DNA of 64,000 nt from Pseudomonas synxantha BG33R (GTDB lineage: Bacteria; Pseudomonadota; Gammaproteobacteria; Pseudomonadales; Pseudomonadaceae): positions 62,001 through 126,000 of the forward strand of contig NZ_CM001514.1 in the NCBI RefSeq assembly GCF_000263715.2, given 5' to 3'. The notes under the pieces are model-generated. The model saw nothing but the letters and a program-made list of their open reading frames with translations. It had not been told where the DNA came from and did not search any database. The first letter of the stretch is position 1; each line of letters opens with the position of its first letter. Shown in pieces: positions 46,088 through 55,245 of the stretch. Both the position numbers and the translations under genes were made by a program.

Positions 46088-46714
46088 ATGAACAAACTGA
46101 TCGTGAGTCTGCTGTTGACCTTGGGCATCACAGGCGCTGCCGTCGCTGCAGAGGGCCCCGTCAAAGGTGATGCCACTGCCGGTCAAGCGAAAGCCGCCGT
46201 ATGTGGTGCCTGCCACGGGCCGGATGGCAACAGCCCGGCGCCGAACTTCCCCAAACTGGCCGGCCAGGGTGAACGTTACCTGAGCAAGCAGATGCACGAC
46301 ATCAAGGACGGCAAGCGCACAGTGCTGGAAATGACCGGCATGCTGACCAATCTCAACGATCAGGACCTGGCGGACCTCGCGGCGTATTTTGCCAGCCAGA
46401 AAGGCAGTGTGGGAGCTGCTGATCCTAAATTGGTCGCTCGCGGAGAAAAGCTGTTCCGTGGCGGTGACCTGGAAAAAGGCTTGCCAGCCTGCACCGGTTG
46501 CCACTCGCCAAATGGCGCAGGCAACGCCGCCGCTGGCTTCCCGCACCTGAGCGGCCAGCACGCCACCTACATCGCCAAGCAGTTGACTGACTTCCGTAAA
46601 GAAGAAGCCGGCCGGGCCAATGATGGCGATGCAATGACCATGCGCACCATCGCTCGTAAGCTGAGCGACGAAGACATCGCAGCCCTCTCCAGTTATATCC
46701 AGGGCCTGCACTGA
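46088..46714 (+). CDS. Dihaem cytochrome c4
   Basis: A 208-residue periplasmic cytochrome with a signal peptide (NKLIVSLLLTLGITGAAVAA) and two similar haem domains, CGACH near residue 40 and CTGCH near 139. Each domain has its own methionine ligand region (MTGMLTNLNDQDLADLAAYF; MRTIARKLSDEDIAALSSYI). Cytochrome c4 carries electrons from the bc1 complex to terminal oxidases, such as the oxidase encoded at 23-26 kb. Confidence 0.95.
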   Translation: MNKLIVSLLLTLGITGAAVAAEGPVKGDATAGQAKAAVCGACHGPDGNSPAPNFPKLAGQGERYLSKQMHDIKDGKRTVLEMTGMLTNLNDQDLADLAAYFASQKGSVGAADPKLVARGEKLFRGGDLEKGLPACTGCHSPNGAGNAAAGFPHLSGQHATYIAKQLTDFRKEEAGRANDGDAMTMRTIARKLSDEDIAALSSYIQGLH

Positions 46715-46760
46715 CCGGGCTCGACGTTAACGCTCGATTAATCCCGCGATGCAAGCATAA

Positions 46761-46786
46761 AAAGGGTGGCTCAGGCCGCCCTTTTT
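46761..46786 (+). terminator. Intrinsic terminator after cytochrome c4
   Basis: AAAGGGTGGC at 46761-46770 pairs with GCCGCCCTTT at 46775-46784 (one G-T pair) around TCAG, with a six-base T-run. Confidence 0.85.
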
Positions 46787-46881
46787 TGTGGCCGCTGCCG
46801 TTACACTAACGAACTCATGCCCGCGTAGACCTGTCACAACAAAGGTCGCGTGAGGCGACTTTATTTGTCCAGGAGTAAAGC

Positions 46882-47517
46882 ATGCGTAATCTGATCCTCA
46901 GCGCCGCTCTCGTCACTGCCAGCCTCTTCGGCATGACCGCGCAAGCAGCCGATGTGCCGCTTGAAGCCGGTAAAACCTACGTTGAATTGGCTAACCCTGT
47001 ACCGGTGTCGGTACCCGGCAAAATCGAAGTGGTGGAGCTGTTCTGGTATGGCTGCCCGCATTGCTACGCTTTTGAGCCGACCATCAACCCATGGGTTGAA
47101 AAACTGCCCAAGGACGTTAACTTCCGTCGCCTTCCCGCCATGTTCGGTGGCCCATGGGATGCCCACGGCCAACTGTTCCTGACCCTCGAAGCCATGGGCG
47201 TGGAACACAAAGTACACAACGCTGTTTTCGAAGCGATCCAGAAACAGGGCAAGCGCCTGACCAAGCCGGACGAAATGGCTGACTTCGTCGCCACCCAGGG
47301 CGTGGACAAGGACAAGTTCCTGGCAACGTTCAACTCCTTCGCCATCCAGGGCCAGATCAAGCAGGCCAAGGAACTCGCGCAGAAGTACGGTGTGCAAGGC
47401 GTTCCAACCCTGATCGTCAACGGCAAGTACCGTTTCGACCTGGGCACTGCCGGTGGTCCTGAAGCGGTCCTCAATGTTGCCGACCAACTGATCGCCAAAG
47501 AACGCGCAGCCAAGTAA
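46882..47517 (+). CDS. dsbA: Thiol:disulphide interchange protein DsbA
   Basis: DsbA introduces disulphides into exported proteins. The 211-residue protein has a signal peptide (RNLILSAALVTASLFGMTAQAA), the active site FWYGCPHCYAFEP near residues 53-60, and the cis-proline loop GVQGVPTLIVNG. Length is normal. AGGAG precedes the ATG. The EEP-family gene starts 10 bp after its stop, so they are likely cotranscribed. Confidence 0.97.
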   Translation: MRNLILSAALVTASLFGMTAQAADVPLEAGKTYVELANPVPVSVPGKIEVVELFWYGCPHCYAFEPTINPWVEKLPKDVNFRRLPAMFGGPWDAHGQLFLTLEAMGVEHKVHNAVFEAIQKQGKRLTKPDEMADFVATQGVDKDKFLATFNSFAIQGQIKQAKELAQKYGVQGVPTLIVNGKYRFDLGTAGGPEAVLNVADQLIAKERAAK

Positions 47518-47527
47518 GGGGCCCGCC

Positions 47528-48406
47528 ATGCGCCGCTGGGGTACCGAACGCGTCGTTGGCTTGCACGAGCCGCAGGTCAACGAACACCACCTGCAAGCCA
47601 CGGGCCTGCCGGCAGACAGCCGCTTGCGCCTGCTCAGCTTCAACATTCAGGTGGGCAACAGTACCGAGAAATACCGGCACTACCTCACCCGTGGCTGGCA
47701 GCACGTTCTACCGCACAAGGGGCGTACCGGTAACCTGCAAAAGATCGGCGACCTGCTCAGCGACTTCGACCTGGTCGCCTTGCAGGAGGCTGACGGCGGT
47801 AGCCTGCGCTCGGGCTACATCAACCAGGTGGAGCATCTTGCCCAGCTCGGCGCGTTCCCGTACTGGTATCAGCAGCTCAACCGCAACCTGGGGCGCCTGG
47901 CACAGCACAGTAATGGTGTGCTCAGCCGCTTGAAGCCGACCGCCATCGAGGATCACCCGTTGCCGGGGCCGAAAGGCCGCGGTGCGATCCTCGTGCGTTT
48001 CGGTGAAGGTCCTGAAGCCTTGGTGGTGGTGATGATGCACCTGGCACTCGGTGGGCGTACCCGCAACCTGCAGCTTGCCTATGTGCGTGACCTGATTGGT
48101 AACTACAAGCACCAGGTGTTGATGGGGGACATGAACACCCATGCCAACGACCTGTTGCAGAATTCCCCGCTGCGCGACCTGGGCCTGTTGGCCCCGCAAG
48201 TCGAAGCCACATTTCCCAGCTGGCGCCCGCAGCGCTGCCTTGACCACATCCTGCTCAGCCCGAGCCTTACACTGGAAAGTGTGCGAGTGCTGGCGCAGCC
48301 CATTTCCGATCACCTGCCCGTCGCGGTAGAGATTCGTCTGCCGGGTTCGCTTACCGCTGATGCATTACCCGCGTTGAGCCCAGGCCCTCGCGGACCTCTT
48401 GCATGA
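47528..48406 (+). CDS. Endonuclease/exonuclease/phosphatase (EEP) family protein
   Basis: A 292-residue protein of the EEP superfamily (DNase I, phospholipase and phosphatase fold). Motifs: LLSFNIQVGN, LVALQEADGG (metal-binding Glu), LVVVMMHLALGG, VLMGDMNTHANDL and LDHILLSPSL, with the terminal His in ISDHLPVAVEI. The substrate is unknown, and there is no signal peptide. It overlaps the next gene by four bases (ATGA), coupling it to the diguanylate cyclase, as in PA5488-PA5487. Confidence 0.88.
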   Translation: MRRWGTERVVGLHEPQVNEHHLQATGLPADSRLRLLSFNIQVGNSTEKYRHYLTRGWQHVLPHKGRTGNLQKIGDLLSDFDLVALQEADGGSLRSGYINQVEHLAQLGAFPYWYQQLNRNLGRLAQHSNGVLSRLKPTAIEDHPLPGPKGRGAILVRFGEGPEALVVVMMHLALGGRTRNLQLAYVRDLIGNYKHQVLMGDMNTHANDLLQNSPLRDLGLLAPQVEATFPSWRPQRCLDHILLSPSLTLESVRVLAQPISDHLPVAVEIRLPGSLTADALPALSPGPRGPLA

Positions 48407-50448
48407 GCGACGACGCCCAGCGCTGGAAAGAGAAATACCTCAAGAGCATAGAGCAACAAGACAAGCTCGAACGCCGCTGGGCCGCCCGCCTCGACCTGCT
48501 GCGCCGCGGCCTGGTACGCAGCACGCTGGCGGCTGAAGGAACTGACCGCGCCGTTGATCAATGCATGAAAGAAATGCGTGATGTGGTGCGTACGGACGAC
48601 ATGGACGCAGCCCTCGCCGCGCTGTTGCCGCGCCTGGAAAAGGCTGTGCTGGATTCCGAGCAGCGCCGCGAAACCCGGGTTGACCAGATCAGCACCGCAC
48701 TCACGGCCCTGGTTGCCCAGCTGCAAAAGCTTGCGTTGCCCCGCGAGGTGGCCCGCCCGCTGAAAGCCTTTGCCAAACAGCTCGATAGCCGCGTCGGCCA
48801 AGCGCGGGAGATACCGCTGTTGCTCAGTGAGCTAAGCAGCCTGCAAGGGCAAGCGCTGAATAATCTGGAGCCTGAAAGCGAAGCCTCGCGCGCAGGTCCT
48901 GGGCTGCTGCAGCGCCTGTTTGGCAGTAAGGAGGCATCAAGTGATGCGCCGCAGGTTGACGCTGCGCCACTGCCCACCGCACAGGTGGCGCCGTCAAAGC
49001 CCGCTGCGCCGCCACCTTCGCCCGAGCCGCAGGAGCCCGTACAGTCCGAAGAGTTGACCCAGGCCTTGCGTGCCTTTGCACCGCAACCACAAACGGCCAT
49101 CGCTCCCGCATCGGAACCGGTAGCGCCGGCCCCGGTGGAAGCGGCCCGCGACACCTTCGCATTCGAGGCACCGCCTCCAGCGGCCCCGATTGTTTCACCT
49201 GCGCAGGCCCCTGAGCCGCCGTTAGAAGAGCCGGCCCCTGAAAGCGCGCTCGCCGCCTTTATTGAAGCGCCGCAGGTTGAAGTCGACGCGCCGGATCAAA
49301 CCAGCATAGGTAGCCTGTCTCTCCCGCCGGTGCTGGAAATTCCCGAGCCCGACGAACTGCAGTCCGATGGGATATACGCCCTGCCCGACTCGCCTGAGCC
49401 GTCCTACAGCTCGGTGGCCAAGCACATTGAAGATACGTTACTGGGCTTGTTGGAAGACCTGTCCCTGCCTGAACGTCACCGGCCCCAGGCCGAAGCCATG
49501 CGCGAACGGCTTGCCCACGGCTTGAATTGGTACGAACTGATCCCGATCCTGGATGACCTGGCGGTGCTGATGCTGGCGATCACCGACAGTGGCCAGCACG
49601 AGTTCGAGGCTTATCTCAAGCAACTCAACGAGCGCCTTGAGGCATTTCAGGGCCACCTGCAGGTTGCCAGCGAGGGCCATGCCGATAGCAGCCTGGCCGC
49701 GCGGGAGCTGGATACGCAGATTCGTGAACAGGTCGACGGGTTGCAAAGCAGCGTGCAGGAAGCCGCCGATCTGAACAGCCTCAAGCAGGTACTCGAAAGC
49801 CATCTCGAAGGCTTGCTCGGTACCATGGACGAGCATCAGCAGCAGCGTGACCAACGTGAGCAGGAAGTGGCGGCGCGCCTCAAAACCCTGGCTGAGCGAG
49901 TGGCCAACATGGAGCAGGAAGCCCAGGGCTACCGTGAGCACCTGGAAGTACAGCGCCAGAAGGCCTTGCTCGATCCGCTGACCGGTCTGCCCAACCGGGC
50001 AGCGTGGAGCGAACGCCTTGATCACGAGGTCAACGCCTGGCATCAACGCGGCAACAGCCTGTCGCTGGCGATGCTCGACCTGGATCATTTCAAACGCATC
50101 AATGATGGCTACGGTCATCTGGCGGGCGACAAGGTACTCAAGATCATCGCCAACGTGCTGAGCAAGCGCCTGCGGCCCACCGACTTCATCGCGCGTTTCG
50201 GCGGTGAGGAGTTTGTGCTGCTGATGCCCGACTCAGCCTTGGCGGATGCCCTGGCTGTCGCTCAAGTATTGCGCGCCGCCATCGAGGCATGCCCGTTCCA
50301 CTTCAAGGGCGAGCCGGTGACGATCACCGTGTCCATGGGCGTAGCACAGTTTCAACCTGGCGAGCGCAGCGACTTGGCCCTCAAGCGAGCCGATGAAGCG
50401 CTTTACAGGGCCAAGGCAGCGGGACGCAATCAAGTGCAGGGGGCATAA
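48403..50448 (+). CDS. dgcH: GGDEF diguanylate cyclase (DgcH type)
   Basis: A 681-residue cytoplasmic protein that should make cyclic di-GMP. The N-terminal part (1-150) is helical, residues 165-310 are a Pro/Ala-rich disordered linker, 340-520 form helices with coiled-coil character (EHQQQRDQREQEVAARLKTLAERVANMEQEAQ), and the GGDEF domain is about 520-681. DPLTGLPNRAAW, LDLDHFKRIND and GGEEF (active) are intact. No transmembrane helix is visible. The matching P. aeruginosa gene is PA5487 (DgcH). Confidence 0.9.
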   Translation: MSDDAQRWKEKYLKSIEQQDKLERRWAARLDLLRRGLVRSTLAAEGTDRAVDQCMKEMRDVVRTDDMDAALAALLPRLEKAVLDSEQRRETRVDQISTALTALVAQLQKLALPREVARPLKAFAKQLDSRVGQAREIPLLLSELSSLQGQALNNLEPESEASRAGPGLLQRLFGSKEASSDAPQVDAAPLPTAQVAPSKPAAPPPSPEPQEPVQSEELTQALRAFAPQPQTAIAPASEPVAPAPVEAARDTFAFEAPPPAAPIVSPAQAPEPPLEEPAPESALAAFIEAPQVEVDAPDQTSIGSLSLPPVLEIPEPDELQSDGIYALPDSPEPSYSSVAKHIEDTLLGLLEDLSLPERHRPQAEAMRERLAHGLNWYELIPILDDLAVLMLAITDSGQHEFEAYLKQLNERLEAFQGHLQVASEGHADSSLAARELDTQIREQVDGLQSSVQEAADLNSLKQVLESHLEGLLGTMDEHQQQRDQREQEVAARLKTLAERVANMEQEAQGYREHLEVQRQKALLDPLTGLPNRAAWSERLDHEVNAWHQRGNSLSLAMLDLDHFKRINDGYGHLAGDKVLKIIANVLSKRLRPTDFIARFGGEEFVLLMPDSALADALAVAQVLRAAIEACPFHFKGEPVTITVSMGVAQFQPGERSDLALKRADEALYRAKAAGRNQVQGA

Positions 50449-50536
50449 AAGATGTTCCATTTTGTAATTTGACCGCCGGGCTAATTACGTTACGTTACAC
50501 TGTTGCATTATCGTCTCTCAGTGTACTGCTCCTGCC

Positions 50537-51313
50537 ATGAAATCCTTGTCTATTGCTTTTGTGTTTCTCCTGCTCGCCGGTTGCGCCAGCGGCCCGCGGC
50601 TGAATACCAGCCACCCTTCGGTGAACCACGACAACCGCGTGCAGTTCGTTGTCGTGCATTACACCTCTACCAACCTTGAGCGCTCGCTGGCGTTGCTGAC
50701 CCATGGCCAGGTGAGCAGCCATTACCTGATCGGCGACGACGCCTCAGGCACCATCTACAAGCTGGTGGATGAAAGCCAGCGTGCCTGGCACGCGGGGGAA
50801 AGCGAGTGGATGGGGCGCACCTGGCTCAATTCCAGCTCCATCGGCATCGAAATCGTCAACCCTGGGTTCCGTGATACGCCCACAGGGCGTGTGTGGTACC
50901 CGTATTCCGAAGCGCAGGTGCAGTCGCTGATCGTGCTGCTCAAGGACATCAGCAAGCGTAACGGTATCGAACCCAAGAACATCATCGGGCATAGCGACAT
51001 TGCCCCACTGCGCAAGCTGGACCCGGGGCCGCTGTTTCCCTGGAAGCGTCTGGCCGCAGAAGGTCTGGCCGTCTGGCCGGATGCACAGGCCGTGGCCCGG
51101 TTCCAGGTGCAGTACGGCGCTCAGCTGCCGAGCATCACCTGGTTCCAGGAAGAGCTCGCTCGCCTGGGCTATCAGACGCCGCAGACCGGGGAGCTGGATG
51201 TGGCCACGCGGCACGTGATCGCCGCCTTCCAGATGCGCTTCCGCCCTTCATTGTTTGATGGCACTCCGGATGCTGAAAGTGCTGCGATCCTGCGGGCCTT
51301 GAACCAGCGCTGA
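50537..51313 (+). CDS. ampDh2: N-acetylmuramoyl-L-alanine amidase lipoprotein (AmpDh2 type)
   Basis: A 258-residue lipoprotein (lipobox LLLAGC, Cys16) with an Amidase_2 domain (about 30-185) and a C-terminal peptidoglycan-binding domain (about 200-255, LGYQTPQTGELDVATRHVIAAFQ). Zinc ligands are expected in FVVVHYTST and GHSDIAPLRKLDPG. AmpDh2 acts on murein from the outer-membrane side. Position next to kinB matches PA5485. The ribosome site is weak. Confidence 0.92.
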   Translation: MKSLSIAFVFLLLAGCASGPRLNTSHPSVNHDNRVQFVVVHYTSTNLERSLALLTHGQVSSHYLIGDDASGTIYKLVDESQRAWHAGESEWMGRTWLNSSSIGIEIVNPGFRDTPTGRVWYPYSEAQVQSLIVLLKDISKRNGIEPKNIIGHSDIAPLRKLDPGPLFPWKRLAAEGLAVWPDAQAVARFQVQYGAQLPSITWFQEELARLGYQTPQTGELDVATRHVIAAFQMRFRPSLFDGTPDAESAAILRALNQR

Positions 51314-51322
51314 TTGTGTAGA

Positions 51323-51350
51323 TGTAGGGGCGAGCAAGCTCGCTTCTACA
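51323..51350. repeat. REP-like hairpin overlapping the kinB stop
   Basis: TGTAGGGGCGAGC at 51323-51335 and GCTCGCTTCTACA at 51338-51350 form an inverted repeat with G-T pairs. The right arm contains the kinB TAG (51346-51348, read leftward). Confidence 0.8.
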
Positions 51351-53133
51351 ACGGTAATGCCATATAGAACTGCGTACCCTGCCCCGGCCGTGAATACACG
51401 CCCATGCGGCCGCCGTGCAACTGCACGATCTCCTTGCACAGGGCCAGCCCCAGGCCCGCGCCGCCTTTCTTGCGACCCACCTGCACAAAGGGTTCGAAGA
51501 TTCGCCCTTGCTGACCATAGGCGATACCTTCGCCGTTGTCTTCAACACTGATAATCACCCGTTCGCCATGACGCCGTGCCTGCAGGCGAATCTGCCCGCC
51601 TTCGGCGGTGTGGCGCAACGCGTTGCCGAGCAAATTGTCGAGCACGCGCTCCAGTTGCACCTGGTCGGCATACAGTCGCGGCAACTCCGGCTGGGCCTCC
51701 ACCAGCAACTCAATGTGCTGCGCATTGGCGGGTTCGGCAAATCGTGCCCGTGCGTGTTCCAGCAGGTCGGTCACATCGCAGGCCCCCAGGGTGAGTTTTT
51801 GCAGGCCGTTCTGGTAGCGCGAGAAGTTGAGCAAGTCGTTGATCAGCTGCATCAGGCGCTGCATTTCTTCGTTGACCGTATCCAGCAGGTCCGCTTCACG
51901 GGAGTCTGCCGGGAACTTCGCGCGCTCGCGAAACAGGCCGAAGGCCATATGCATGCCGGTCACCGGCGTGCGCAGCTCATGAGAGGCGCGTAACACGAAC
52001 TCGCTACGCACTCGTTCGAAGGCGCGCTGTTCGGTGACGTCATGCAGCACCATCACAGCCCCCAGAATATGACCCTGTGTATGGCTCACAGGGGTCAGGC
52101 TGTAGGTCAGCAGGCGCAGTTCGCCCTCGACCTCCACTTCCAGATCATCCGGCGCCCGCTCCAGATTGCCGCCGCGCAGCACCAGTTGCAGTTGTTCATC
52201 CATCTCTGCACGACCCAGGGCTTCGCCCAAGCCCTGGCCGAGGCGCTCCTCGTCCCAGCCCAGTTGGCGCTGTGCAACCGGGTTGAGGTGCTCCAGGCAG
52301 CCCTGACGATCAATCATCAGCAGGCCGTCATCAATACTGTCGAGCACTGCTTGCAGGCGCTGTTGGCCGGCCAACAGCTCATCGACATTGGTAGCCTGAT
52401 GCTGGCGCAATGCTTCGGCCATGATGCCGAAACGGCGGGTCAGCTGATTCATTTCCGCTGCTGAGGAGATAGGCAGGGTCACTTCAAAATCGCCCTGTCC
52501 GATCTTGTCGGCGGCTTTGGCCAGTGCCTCGATCGGTCCGCCAAAGCGCCGCGCGATGCCATGGGCCGTGACAAAGCCAATGATCAACACTGCCAGTCCC
52601 ACCAACCCGAGCAGCCCTGCAATCAATAACGCGCGCTCACGGGACTTGTGCTCGCTGGCGCTAATGTTCTCCAGTGCCTGCTTGTGATCGGCAATCAGTC
52701 CGTTGCGCAGTATGTTGAAGGTTTCAGTGATTTTTTCCTTGCTGCCCGGCGGCGGTGTTTCCTGCTGGGATTGGTCGAACGCTTCGAGCAGGTTCTGATA
52801 GTCGGAGCGGGCCTGGCCAAAGCCATGGCTTTTACCGATCGACTGCTCATGGGCGACGCCTTGGTCCAGCAGGTCGAAATAATGCTGCTTGGAGGCCCTC
52901 AGGGCCTCAGGGTCGGGACGTTTCTCCAGCATCATGATCAGCTGGTCGCCCAGGCTCTGACGCAACTTGAGCCCCAGGTCCAGGGTGATGAAGTTACTGC
53001 GAATCAGCGATTCCTGGGTCTTGGCCATTTGCATGACGCTGACCAGGCCCAGGATCAATCCCAGCAAGGCCACGGTGATCAGCGCTGAAATGCTCAGAAA
53101 TAACCGAGTGCGCAGTTTCATCGCGAGCTTCAT
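51346..53133 (-). CDS. kinB: Sensor histidine kinase KinB
   Basis: A 595-residue inner-membrane kinase, the partner of AlgB. It has two membrane helices (about 12-35 and 165-190) flanking a periplasmic helical sensor, then a HAMP, a PAS domain, HisKA with SHELRTPVTGM, and HATPase_c with LLGNALRHT, DNGEGI and GGAGLGLALCKEIV. In P. aeruginosa, KinB keeps AlgB in check and affects alginate and virulence. The ATG at 53133 has CAGGA upstream and gives the same length as P. aeruginosa KinB. Confidence 0.95.
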   Translation of the reverse strand: MKLAMKLRTRLFLSISALITVALLGLILGLVSVMQMAKTQESLIRSNFITLDLGLKLRQSLGDQLIMMLEKRPDPEALRASKQHYFDLLDQGVAHEQSIGKSHGFGQARSDYQNLLEAFDQSQQETPPPGSKEKITETFNILRNGLIADHKQALENISASEHKSRERALLIAGLLGLVGLAVLIIGFVTAHGIARRFGGPIEALAKAADKIGQGDFEVTLPISSAAEMNQLTRRFGIMAEALRQHQATNVDELLAGQQRLQAVLDSIDDGLLMIDRQGCLEHLNPVAQRQLGWDEERLGQGLGEALGRAEMDEQLQLVLRGGNLERAPDDLEVEVEGELRLLTYSLTPVSHTQGHILGAVMVLHDVTEQRAFERVRSEFVLRASHELRTPVTGMHMAFGLFRERAKFPADSREADLLDTVNEEMQRLMQLINDLLNFSRYQNGLQKLTLGACDVTDLLEHARARFAEPANAQHIELLVEAQPELPRLYADQVQLERVLDNLLGNALRHTAEGGQIRLQARRHGERVIISVEDNGEGIAYGQQGRIFEPFVQVGRKKGGAGLGLALCKEIVQLHGGRMGVYSRPGQGTQFYMALPL

Positions 53134-53143
53134 AAGGTCCTGC

Positions 53144-54490
53144 TCACAGGTTGTACTGTTTGCGTTTGCGGTACAGGGTCGACGCGTCGATTCCGAGGGT
53201 GCGAGCTGCTTGATCCAGCGTGTCACTGGTGGCGAGCACGGCCCCGATATGGGCTTTTTCGAGCTCGTCCAGGCTCAACGCCGCGCCGATACGGGGCGCA
53301 TTGTTGGTCGGTTGCTCGGCCATCCCCAAATGGCTGATCTCTACCTTTTCCTGGGGGCAGATGATGCTGGCGCGCTCCACTACGTTACGCAGCTCGCGGA
53401 TGTTGCCGGGCCAGCGATAGTTGAGCAGCGCTTCACGGGCCTGATCACTGAAGCCGCGCGCGGGGCGGGCGTATTCCTTGACGAAGCGTGCCAGGAAGCG
53501 GTCAGCCAGGGTAAGGATGTCTTCACTGCGTTCGCGCAGCGGCGGCAGGTGCAGGGTGATGACATTGAGGCGGTACAGCAAGTCTTCCCGGAAGCGGCCG
53601 TCGCGCACCATGTCTTCCAGGTTCAGGTTGGTGGCGGCGAGGATGCGCACGTCGGCGCGGCGGGTGACTGGGTCGCCCACACGCTCATATTCCTTATCCT
53701 GAATGAAGCGCAGCAGCTTTGGTTGTAACGTGAGGGGAAAATCGCCGATCTCGTCGAGAAACAACGTGCCGCCGTCAGCCTGGTTAACGCGTCCCAAGGT
53801 GCTTTCACTGGCGCCGGTGAACGCGCCGCGACTATGGCCGAACAGTTCGCTCTCCATCAGCTCGGCGGTCAGTGACGGGCAGTTGATGGTCACGCAAGAC
53901 TTCTTGGCGCGTTTGCTCCAGCCGTGAATGGCACGGGCCAGCTCACCTTTACCGGTGCCGGACTCGCCAAGGATCAAGATGTTTGCATCGGTCCCGGCCA
54001 CCTGGCGCGCAGTTTCCAGTACCACCATCATCGATGGGCTGTGAGAGTCGAGGCCATCCTTGGGCTGGCGCACTGCGCCTTCCAGGGCCTCCAGTCGCGC
54101 AGAGAGCTGGCGCACTTCCAGTTGCTTGGCGGTGGCCAGGCGCAATTGGTCCGGACTGCAGGGTTTGACCAGGTAGTCGGCGGCACCGGCCTGGATTGCG
54201 TCCACGGCGGTATCCACGGCGGAGTGGGCCGTGACGATCACCACACGCATCCACGGAGCCTGGATACGCATCTGCGCGAGTACATCCAGGCCGTTGTCCT
54301 CGCCCAGGCGCAAGTCCAGAAAGCACAGGTCGAACACCTGGCGCTGCATCAGGGCATCGGCCTGGGCGGCGCTGTTGGCGGTGGCAACGGTGTAGCCCTC
54401 GTCTTCCAGGCAATAACGGAACGTGCGGAGGATTGCGGATTCGTCATCCACTAAAAGAATGCGGCCTTGAAGCTCCTTGGCTGAATCCAT
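53144..54490 (-). CDS. algB: NtrC-family response regulator AlgB
   Basis: A 448-residue regulator. The receiver domain has phosphoacceptor Asp59 (LCFLDLRLGED). The AAA+ domain has Walker A GESGTGKGE (175-183), the sigma-54 contact motif GAFTGA (222-227), and Walker B TLFLDEIGD. The C-terminal Fis-type HTH is LDQAARTLGIDASTLYRKRK. AlgB activates alginate genes in P. aeruginosa. The intact GAFTGA means it should be able to use sigma-54, and a sigma-54 promoter lies in the divergent gap. AAGGAG precedes the ATG. kinB follows by 10 bp. Confidence 0.96.
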   Translation of the reverse strand: MDSAKELQGRILLVDDESAILRTFRYCLEDEGYTVATANSAAQADALMQRQVFDLCFLDLRLGEDNGLDVLAQMRIQAPWMRVVIVTAHSAVDTAVDAIQAGAADYLVKPCSPDQLRLATAKQLEVRQLSARLEALEGAVRQPKDGLDSHSPSMMVVLETARQVAGTDANILILGESGTGKGELARAIHGWSKRAKKSCVTINCPSLTAELMESELFGHSRGAFTGASESTLGRVNQADGGTLFLDEIGDFPLTLQPKLLRFIQDKEYERVGDPVTRRADVRILAATNLNLEDMVRDGRFREDLLYRLNVITLHLPPLRERSEDILTLADRFLARFVKEYARPARGFSDQAREALLNYRWPGNIRELRNVVERASIICPQEKVEISHLGMAEQPTNNAPRIGAALSLDELEKAHIGAVLATSDTLDQAARTLGIDASTLYRKRKQYNL

Positions 54491-54586
54491 CTGTCCCGCG
54501 CTCCTTAACTATTAAATAAGATGGTGTTTAGTCCCGGAATAATCGGGCAAGTTGCATGGTTTATTCTGATTCATAAAAGGCATCTT

Positions 54587-54604
54587 CGTGTAGGTATCTA
54601 CACG
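54587..54604. promoter_or_regulatory. 18-bp palindrome, candidate enhancer-binding site
   Basis: CGTGTAG at 54587-54593 and CTACACG at 54598-54604 form a perfect dyad around GTAT. It lies about 100 bp before algB and 208 bp upstream of the sigma-54 promoter, a usual distance for an NtrC-type upstream site. A second weaker dyad, CGTGC...GCACG, is at 54703-54717. Binding protein unknown. Confidence 0.45.
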
Positions 54605-54811
54605 CCTTCCTACAAAGCGCCGGCTGATGGCCTTCTTGTGCGTTATCGCGACTTAGGCAACTGAGCGTGCGCTTTCGATCCTCTGACCCGACCACTGGCC
54701 ATCGTGCATTTCGCACGGCATCTAAAGAGGCATCGTGCAGGATGCTGGGTGCTACATCCTTGCGCGCCACATAACATATTGATTTTATTGTGTTTTATTT
54801 TGCAATAAAGC

Positions 54812-54827
54812 TGGCACGCAGTCTGCA
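54812..54827 (+). promoter_or_regulatory. Sigma-54 (-24/-12) promoter
   Basis: TGGCAC at 54812-54817, five bases, then CTGCA at 54823-54827. The invariant GG and GC are exactly ten bases apart, and only one of the consensus bases (TTGCA) differs. The start would be near 54838, 45 bases before the first gene of a three-gene unit. The 392-bp gap 54491-54882 holds this, the palindrome and the algB promoter, and no supported gene. Confidence 0.8.
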
Positions 54828-54882
54828 ATATTCCTCCCAAGAGTGTCATGAACGAATAATCAGAATGCGGGAGAACAGCAGC

Positions 54883-55167
54883 ATGACTCGCCAAAGCCTC
54901 AGCCAATTGCGTGTATCGCCGCTGCGTATGCAGCAGGGCCTTTTTGCCAGCCTGGCCTTGATGGTCACGTTGATTGCCGGCCAGCAGATGCAGCACTGGC
55001 AGCAGAGTGAGCAGCCAGCCCCGCAATTTGAGCGTCCGGTCATGACCCAGACCCATTTCCGTTCCATTGGCAGCGCCAGCGCTAATGTAACTGCCCCGCA
55101 ATTGAGCTTGGTCGATCAGGATTCCACTCTGGACGAACTGCCTGCTCAAGAGCGCTGGGTGTTCTAG
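54883..55167 (+). CDS. Small membrane-anchored protein (PA5482-like)
   Basis: A 94-residue protein with one hydrophobic segment near residues 24-42 (QQGLFASLALMVTLIAGQQM), preceded by basic residues, and a polar tail. It is likely a single-pass inner-membrane protein with its C-terminus in the periplasm. I recognise no domain. The ATG at 54883 has GGGAG upstream. It is first in a probable operon with the DUF1328 and Ivy-like genes behind the sigma-54 promoter. Confidence 0.75.
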   Translation: MTRQSLSQLRVSPLRMQQGLFASLALMVTLIAGQQMQHWQQSEQPAPQFERPVMTQTHFRSIGSASANVTAPQLSLVDQDSTLDELPAQERWVF

Positions 55168-55245
55168 GCAAGAACAAGTCGCTTGTGTTGAGCGACTGCA
55201 CGGCACTACCGCTGTTACCCCTATAGAAGCATAAGGAGAATCACC

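Noticed and set aside
47528..48406. Reading the EEP-family protein as a toxin or secreted nuclease
   Set aside because: No export signal, immunity partner or mobile context; it is coupled to a diguanylate cyclase gene in a conserved core locus.
54561..55206. Minus-strand frames of 69 and 187 codons covering the sigma-54 promoter and PA5482-like gene
   Set aside because: No ribosome sites, and low-complexity products rich in Cys and Arg. They oppose a gene with good start signals.
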